A program made the translations under genes and the position numbers. From a bacterium (GTDB taxonomy: Bacteria > CAIWAD01), in assembly GCA_030685015.1 (NCBI GenBank), contig JAUXWS010000038.1, positions 1-19,386 on the forward strand: a stretch of DNA of 19,386 nt, read 5' to 3'. The notes under the pieces were generated by a model. It worked only from the letters and a program-made list of their open reading frames with translations, did not search any database and was not told where the DNA came from. Positions 15,004 through 19,386 of the stretch are shown piece after piece. The number at the start of each line of letters is the position of its first letter. Within the stretch, counting starts at the first letter, position 1.

Positions 15004-15933
15004 CTAAGCCAAACGTCCGCTCCACTCCAGCAGGCGGACCATGAGCGCCTTCTGGGCATGCATGCGATTCTCCGCTTCGTCGAAGACCACGCTGCGCGGA
15101 CCGTCCATCACGTCGTCGGTGATCTCCTTGCCGCGCTCGGCGGGCAGGCAGTGCATCACCAGGCAGTCCGGCCGGGCCAGGTCGACCAGATCCTGGTTGA
15201 TCTGATAGGCCTTGAGCAGCTGTGCCTTGGCCTCCGCCTGCTCCTTTTGCCCCATGCTGGCCCACACGTCCGTGTAGAGCACGTCGGCCCCCTTGGCGGC
15301 GGCACGGGGATCATCGGTGACCACGATGCGTGACAGGCCTTCCCGCTGCGCCGCCTGCAGGATGGCGGGGTCGGGCAGGCAATCCGGGCTGGTGGCGATG
15401 CGCAGCTCCATGGGCAGGCGCCGGGCCAGGTTCAGCCAGCTGTTGGTCATGTTGTTGCCGTCGCCCAGGTAGGTCACCACCAGATCCTCCACCCGGCCCT
15501 TGTGCTCATAAATGGTGAAGATGTCGGCCAGCACCTGGCAGGGATGGGTCAAGTCGGTCAGCATGTTGACCACGGGCACGGTGGCGTGGAGGGCCAGCTC
15601 CTCCACCGCGGCGTGGCTGAAGGTGCGGATGAGGATGGCGTCCACGTAGCGGCTCATCACCTTGGCCACGTCGTGGATGCTCTCGCGTTTGCCCAGCTCG
15701 ATCTCCTTCTCCGTGATGTAGAGGGTGCTGCCGCCCAGTTGGGCCAGCCCCACTTCGAAACTGATCCGCGTGCGCAGGGAAGGCTTGTGGAAGATGCAGG
15801 CGAAGGACTTGTTGGCGAATGGCTTGCGGAAGTGTCCGAGCCGCACTTCGGCCTTCATCTCCGCCGCCAGGACCAGCATGCCCTTCAGTTCTTCCGCGCT
15901 GAAGTCGATCAGTTGCAGGCAATCGCGCTTCAT
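15004..15933 (-). CDS. argF: Ornithine carbamoyltransferase
   Basis: 309 residues, normal length. It makes citrulline from ornithine and carbamoyl phosphate in arginine synthesis. The carbamoyl-phosphate motif is PSLRTR (51-56), with Leu where many OTCases have Thr. HPCQ is at 130-133, SMG at 226-228 (DVWASMGQK) is the ornithine-side loop, and HCLP at 261-264 contains the catalytic Cys262. These last two distinguish it from aspartate carbamoyltransferase. GGAGG lies about 5 nt before the start. It stands alone on the minus strand with hslU 123 nt upstream; no other arg gene is in the window. Confidence 0.96.
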   Translation of the reverse strand: MKRDCLQLIDFSAEELKGMLVLAAEMKAEVRLGHFRKPFANKSFACIFHKPSLRTRISFEVGLAQLGGSTLYITEKEIELGKRESIHDVAKVMSRYVDAILIRTFSHAAVEELALHATVPVVNMLTDLTHPCQVLADIFTIYEHKGRVEDLVVTYLGDGNNMTNSWLNLARRLPMELRIATSPDCLPDPAILQAAQREGLSRIVVTDDPRAAAKGADVLYTDVWASMGQKEQAEAKAQLLKAYQINQDLVDLARPDCLVMHCLPAERGKEITDDVMDGPRSVVFDEAENRMHAQKALMVRLLEWSGRLA

Positions 15934-16056
15934 CTATCCTCCCCTCTGTGCATGGGTGTACCGATCGATTCCGTCCCCCCCTTTGAGGCACGGGGTCGCC
16001 GTTGAGACCTTGGGATTGACGCGGGCGGGCGAGGCGAGGCGCGCTGGGGGCTTCTG

Positions 16057-17499
16057 TCAAAGCACATAGCGCGACAGGTCCACATCCTCCACCACGTCCT
16101 TGAGGCGCTCGCGCACCCTGGCCGCATCCACCCGCAGCTTGCGCCGCGACCGTCCGGGCAGTTCGAAGAGCTCCTTCTCCAGGAGCAGGTGCATCAGGCC
16201 ATGGAGACGGCGGGCGCCGATGTTCTCGGCGCGCCGGTTGGCCTCCTGGGCCAGGGCCGCCACTTCGCGCACGGCGGAGGGATCCAGCTCCAGTTCAACG
16301 CCCTCGGCGGCGAAGAGCGCCCGGTATTGCCGAAGCAGGGAGTTCTCCGGCTCGGTGAGGATCCGCTCCAGGGCGCGCCGGTCGAGGGATTCCAACTCCA
16401 CGCGCACCGGGAAGCGTCCCTGCAGTTCCGGGATGAGGTCGGCCGGGCGGGTCACATGGAAAGCGCCCGAGGCGATGAAGAGCATGTGGTCCGTGCGCAG
16501 GAGGCCGTACTTGGTGTGGACGGTGGTGCCCTCGATGACGGGCAGGATGTCCTTCTGCACACCCTGGCGGCTGACATCCGGGCCGCTGCCCTCCATGGGC
16601 GCGCAGATCTTGTCGATCTCGTCGATGAAGACGATGCCGTCCTGCTCGCAGCGGTGCAGGGCGCGACGCACCAGTTGGTCCATGTCCAGACGCGCGGCGG
16701 CCTCCTCCTCGCCCAGGACGGTGCGCGCCTGCCGCAGGGGCAGCTGCTTCTCGCGCAGGGGACGCTGCACCAGGCCGCCGATCAGGTCCTGCAGGTTGGT
16801 GGCGATTTCCTCCATCCCGCTCGAGGAGAAGACCTGCATCATGGGCAGGGTGCCGCCCTCCTCCACCTCCAGCGTGACCGGCTCCTCCTCCAGCTCCCCG
16901 GCATCCAGCGCGCGCTCCAGGTTCGACAAGCGCCGGTGGCGCTCCTGCTCGAGGGCCGCCTGGCCGTCCCCGGGAGAAGACGCCAGCGCCTCGCGCCGCA
17001 GTGTTTCGGGCAGCAACAGGTCCAGCAGCCGCTCATGGACCACGGGAGCCACCTCCGCCTGCAGGCGTTCCAGCTCACGCGCCCGCTCGCGCTGCACGGC
17101 GAGGTCGGCCAGGTCGCGGATCATGGATTCCACGTCGCGACCCACGTAGCCCACTTCCGTGAAACGGCTGGCCTCCACCTTGATGAAGGGAGCCTGGGCG
17201 AGGGAGGCGAGGCGTCGGGCGATCTCCGTCTTGCCCACGCCCGTTGGTCCGATGAGAATGATGTTGAAGGGCATGATCTCGTCGCGGAGCGGCAGGGGAG
17301 TCTGGCGGCGCCGCCAGCGGTTGCGCAGGGCGACGGCCACGGCCCGCTTGGCCTTGTCCTGACCGATGATATGGCGGTCCAATTCGGCCACGATCTGGCG
17401 GGGGCTGAGCGCGGCCCCGCCCCCTTCGCTCAGTGGCAGGGCCGCATCCTCGCGGGAATCAGCGACCCTTGCGACGGGTCGGCTCGGTGCGTTTGCCAA
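16057..17499 (-). CDS. hslU: HslU, ATPase subunit of the HslVU protease
   Basis: About 480 residues from a TTG at 17499. It is the AAA+ unfoldase that feeds substrates into HslV. It begins the family block with SPRQIVAELDRHIIGQDKAKRAVAVALRN (in part). Walker A GPTGVGKT is 84-91, the pore loop GYVGRD is 117-122, the intermediate domain is about 125-275, and Walker B IVFIDEID is 289-296. The C-terminus VDLSRYVL is the tail that docks into HslV. No in-frame ATG exists near the family start. Options are TTG 17499 (AGGTGG 6 nt upstream, 41-nt overlap with hslV), CTG 17439 (AGGA 7 nt upstream; normal length) or a late GTG inside the conserved block. The start is therefore uncertain; identity is not. 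Confidence 0.95.
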   Translation of the reverse strand: MANAPSRPVARVADSREDAALPLSEGGGAALSPRQIVAELDRHIIGQDKAKRAVAVALRNRWRRRQTPLPLRDEIMPFNIILIGPTGVGKTEIARRLASLAQAPFIKVEASRFTEVGYVGRDVESMIRDLADLAVQRERARELERLQAEVAPVVHERLLDLLLPETLRREALASSPGDGQAALEQERHRRLSNLERALDAGELEEEPVTLEVEEGGTLPMMQVFSSSGMEEIATNLQDLIGGLVQRPLREKQLPLRQARTVLGEEEAAARLDMDQLVRRALHRCEQDGIVFIDEIDKICAPMEGSGPDVSRQGVQKDILPVIEGTTVHTKYGLLRTDHMLFIASGAFHVTRPADLIPELQGRFPVRVELESLDRRALERILTEPENSLLRQYRALFAAEGVELELDPSAVREVAALAQEANRRAENIGARRLHGLMHLLLEKELFELPGRSRRKLRVDAARVRERLKDVVEDVDLSRYVL

Positions 17500-18049
17500 G
17501 GACTTCCACCTGGATCGAATGGTTGGTGTAGACGCAGATGTCGGCGGCGATGTGGAGGGCCTCCCGCGCCACGGAGGCGGCGTCCAGCTTGGCGTGGGCC
17601 AGGAGGGCCTTGGCGGCGGCCAGGGCGTAAGGCCCGCCCGATCCGATGGCGAGGAGGGGTTCATCGGGCTCGATGATGTCCCCCGTTCCCGAGACCATGT
17701 AGATGTGCTGGGCGTCCGCCACCAGCAGGATGGCGTCGAGCCGCTGCATGGCCTTGTCCAGGCGCCACTCCTTGGCCATCTCCACGACGGCCGTGGTCAG
17801 ATCCCCGTCCCGCGCCTCCAGCACTTGGTCGAAGCGGTCGAAGAGAGCGAAGGCGTCGGCCGCCGCCCCGGCGAAGCCAGCCAGGACGTGGCCCGAGCGC
17901 AGGGAGCGGATTTTGACCGCGCCATTCTTGAGCACCATGTCGCCAAAGCTGACCTGGCCGTCCCCGGCCATGGCCGTGCAGCCGCGGTGCCGCAGACAGA
18001 CGATGGTGGTGGCCCGGGCGGTGGGCCGTGTGCCGTGATGGTGGTCCAC
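17459..18049 (-). CDS. hslV: HslV, peptidase subunit of the HslVU protease
   Basis: About 196 residues from a GTG at 18049. It is a proteasome-beta-like N-terminal nucleophile protease that forms hexamer rings capped by HslU. The catalytic Thr is the first Thr of ATTIVCLRHRG (T14 in this numbering), exposed by removal of a propeptide that includes HHHG. Downstream family blocks are present: AMAGDGQVSFGDMVLKNGAVK, VLAGFAGAAADAFALFDRF, AIGSGGPYALAAAKALL and ICVYTNHSIQVE. GTG 18049 is preceded by AAGAAGGAG at 18061-18069 at a long 11-nt spacing. A GTG at 18085 and a CTG closer to the ribosome site are alternatives. It is transcribed ahead of hslU, the usual order. Confidence 0.95.
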   Translation of the reverse strand: MDHHHGTRPTARATTIVCLRHRGCTAMAGDGQVSFGDMVLKNGAVKIRSLRSGHVLAGFAGAAADAFALFDRFDQVLEARDGDLTTAVVEMAKEWRLDKAMQRLDAILLVADAQHIYMVSGTGDIIEPDEPLLAIGSGGPYALAAAKALLAHAKLDAASVAREALHIAADICVYTNHSIQVEVLGKRTEPTRRKGR

Positions 18050-18160
18050 GGTCAGGCGCGCTCCTTCTTGCCGGCAATATAGCACGAGGAGGACCGTCCG
18101 CCGGGTCTTGGTGCCAGGCCGGTGCCAGGCGCTCCCCCATCCCGTACGACCAATGGTCGA

Positions 18161-18961
18161 TCAAGGAAGAATGGCACGAACCCGGTAGTTGGCCTTCTCC
18201 AGCTGGTTGGCGTCGCTGTCAAGCAGAAAGGTGGATGTCTGTGGCGCGCCCAGAGCCTGGTAGCTCCATCCATCCAGGCTGCGCCACACTTGGTAGCCCG
18301 TTGCGCCCACCACCTCCGTCCAGCTGAGCATGGCGCCGCTGGCTGTCATCACGAGGGAGAGCAGGGGGGGAGCGAGGGGCTGCCAACCGAGGCAGAAATT
18401 CAGGTCATAGTCCACCAGCTCCCAACCCTCGCCGCGGTCCAGGCAGGAGATGCCGTCGCCGCCTGAGGCGCTGCCCCACAACAGCAGGCAATCCGGGTCG
18501 CCGCGCCCCGCCACGGCCAGCCACCCGGCCCGCAGGCCCAGGGCGGGGTCCAGCTCAATGGTGAGAAGGGCCAGGGGCGCCACGTCGCCGTAGGTTGGGC
18601 CGGGCTGCAGGACCGGGAGGTTCTGATACTCGTCCAGCAGAAGCGCTCCCGGCCAGCCCTCATTGTCGGCGAAAATCTGGACGTGGACCTGCTGCGGGAA
18701 CTCCAGGCAGGGCTGCCAGAGGTCGGGGTCGTGCGCCATCTGCAGCAGGCCCAACTGGATGGAGTACACCGGCCCCTCCGCCTGGAAGCGCTCCGCACGC
18801 AGGTAGCCGCGCGCCTCGTCCGTGGTGCCAAAGACCCATTCACTGGTGGGGGGCAGGACGGACTGGCACTGTGCCACCGCTGCCAGTGGCAACATGATCA
18901 GAATTGCGAACGTTCGAAGGCGACTATTGAGAAACAACACCCCAGACGATAAGTGGGCCAT
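18161..18961 (-). CDS. Secreted protein with C-terminal Fn3-like domain
   Basis: 266 residues from the ATG at 18961; an upstream in-frame ATG at 19039 gives a less likely extension. The signal peptide is about residues 9-30 (FLNSRLRTFAILIMLPLAAVA, cleavage before QCQS). Residues about 35-195 form a beta-rich domain that I do not recognise, with repeated W, G and paired Cys (Cys in WQPCLEF, DPDCLLLWG, ISCLD and NFCLGW). The last about 65 residues look like a fibronectin type III domain: AMLSWTEVVGATGYQVWRS, then ANYRVRAILP. No sorting domain or anchor follows, so the protein is probably released or surface-associated by other means. It precedes hslV on the same strand but is probably independent. 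The function is unknown. Confidence 0.7.
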   Translation of the reverse strand: MAHLSSGVLFLNSRLRTFAILIMLPLAAVAQCQSVLPPTSEWVFGTTDEARGYLRAERFQAEGPVYSIQLGLLQMAHDPDLWQPCLEFPQQVHVQIFADNEGWPGALLLDEYQNLPVLQPGPTYGDVAPLALLTIELDPALGLRAGWLAVAGRGDPDCLLLWGSASGGDGISCLDRGEGWELVDYDLNFCLGWQPLAPPLLSLVMTASGAMLSWTEVVGATGYQVWRSLDGWSYQALGAPQTSTFLLDSDANQLEKANYRVRAILP

Positions 18962-19200
18962 GCCAAGGCCTTTGGATGTGGGTCCTGTTGGTTGAGTCGA
19001 ATCGGTCGTGAAGCTAGCAACTCCCGCCCTTCCCGCCAACCCGGTCCCAATCTGAGTGATCCATCGCTACCCTGATGGTGGAGTTCGCTTCACAAGCCGT
19101 TGATCTCGACACAAGCGATCATGTTCGAAATTCAGCGTGGGTACTCCACGCCAGGGATGTTGACTCGCCATCGCCCTGCCTTTCCTGACAGCCCGGACAG
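18962..19200. other. Gene-free region
   Basis: About 240 nt between the secreted-protein start and the intron-like structure. Short frames here show no protein-like composition. A small 6-bp hairpin (GCGTGG / CCACGC, 19135-19151, 5-nt loop) is visible. The promoter for the secreted protein must lie here, but none could be assigned. Confidence 0.4.
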
Positions 19201-19209
19201 AATCGGCAT

Positions 19210-19239
19210 AGGGGTGCCGGGGAATCCCCGGCATCCCCT
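19210..19239 (-). other. GC-rich hairpin, domain VI-like
   Basis: On the plus strand, 19210-19222 pairs with 19226-19239: 13 bp, a 3-nt loop (AAT) and one bulged base at 19234. On the minus strand the bulge is an A, but it lies on the 5' arm, whereas a group II branch-point A normally bulges from the 3' arm. The hairpin may be a degenerate D6 or simply a strong terminator stem. Confidence 0.45.
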
Positions 19240-19241
19240 CC

Positions 19242-19273
19242 ACCACCCGGCATGCGGGTCCGCACCGGGCGGT
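19242..19273 (-). ncRNA. Domain V-like catalytic hairpin of a group II intron
   Basis: Read on the minus strand, 19273-19265 (ACCGCCCGG) pairs with 19250-19242 (CCGGGTGGT) over 9 bp including one G·U. There is a 2-nt bulge (UG, 19252-19251) on the 3' side. A 4-bp upper stem (TGCG/CGCA) is closed by a GACC tetraloop. Total length is 32 nt. A lower helix, 3' dinucleotide bulge, short upper helix and tetraloop is the domain V plan. The C-G-C triplet pairing with G-U-G near the base matches the CGC triad with its wobble described for group IIC introns. The loop is not GNRA, which weakens the case. Confidence 0.5.
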
Positions 19274-19386
19274 TCGAGGAGTTGAGGTCGCGCATGGTGG
19301 TCATTGGCCAGCCACCAGCATGCCTGAGCGTCCACCATTTCTACCCGCCGTCAGTGCTTCCACACTCTGCTCCCCTGTCAGGGCTT

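Larger units (their letters stand above)
19201..19386 (-). mobile_element. Probable 3' end of a group II intron (body beyond right edge)
   Basis: On the minus strand the window edge enters non-coding sequence. It then reaches a domain V-like hairpin (19242-19273), a GC-rich hairpin (19210-19239) and a tail ending CCGAT near 19202. That order (D5, D6, short tail ending in AY) is the 3' layout of group II introns. The maturase and reverse-transcriptase gene, if present, would lie to the right of the window; no RT motif is inside it. The assignment rests on secondary-structure geometry and on my memory of similar sequence beside group II reverse transcriptases, not on a search. Confidence 0.5.

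Noticed and set aside
17500-17664. Longer HslU starting at 17664
   Set aside because: The extra residues are a Pro/Ser/Arg-rich shadow of the hslV coding sequence and do not resemble any HslU N-terminus.

Overview
The window is GC-rich, densely coded DNA from a Gram-negative bacterium. Several genes encode outer-membrane beta-barrels, lipoproteins or other exported proteins, and hslVU, argF, an NtrC-type two-component pair and a system II cytochrome c assembly protein are also present. No gene fixes the phylum. The secreted fibronectin-type protein near the right end, the separate CcsA with a large periplasmic domain and the hexanucleotide intergenic repeats would suit an FCB-type or candidate-phylum lineage, but that is an inference of low confidence.

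Layout, left to right. Positions 1-431 carry no gene. They hold composite repeats built from degenerate ATCGNN hexamers, arranged as inverted arms around a conserved spacer of about 23 nt, plus a terminator-like hairpin. Positions 432-2706 (minus strand) encode a small outer-membrane barrel, a larger protein that joins an LPP20/FlgT-N-like domain to a paralogous barrel, and a GNAT acetyltransferase. Another copy of the hexamer element follows at 2733-2820. Positions 2837-4901 (minus) encode an NtrC-family sigma-54 response regulator and a cytoplasmic histidine kinase with overlapping ends. Positions 5128-12424 (plus) form a compact run: CcsA-type cytochrome c assembly protein, YihX-like HAD phosphatase, exported M16 zinc peptidase, and an M1-like gluzincin lipoprotein.

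Positions 12609-14932 (plus) differ visibly in base composition, with GC near one half against about two thirds elsewhere. They encode four overlapping small lipoproteins: CsgG family, a PEGA-like protein, DUF4810 and DUF799/GNA1162. The CsgG-DUF4810-DUF799 trio is a known conserved set thought to act at the outer membrane; here a fourth lipoprotein sits inside it. A long hairpin separates it from argF (minus), hslU and hslV (minus, overlapping, with non-ATG starts), and a secreted protein with a C-terminal Fn3-like domain.

The last ~190 bases carry, on the minus strand, a hairpin with the geometry of group II intron domain V, followed by a GC-rich hairpin. This looks like the 3' end of a group II intron whose body lies beyond the right edge. 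The most unusual features are the hexamer inverted-repeat elements, the domain-sharing barrel pair, the low-GC four-lipoprotein operon and the intron-like 3' end.
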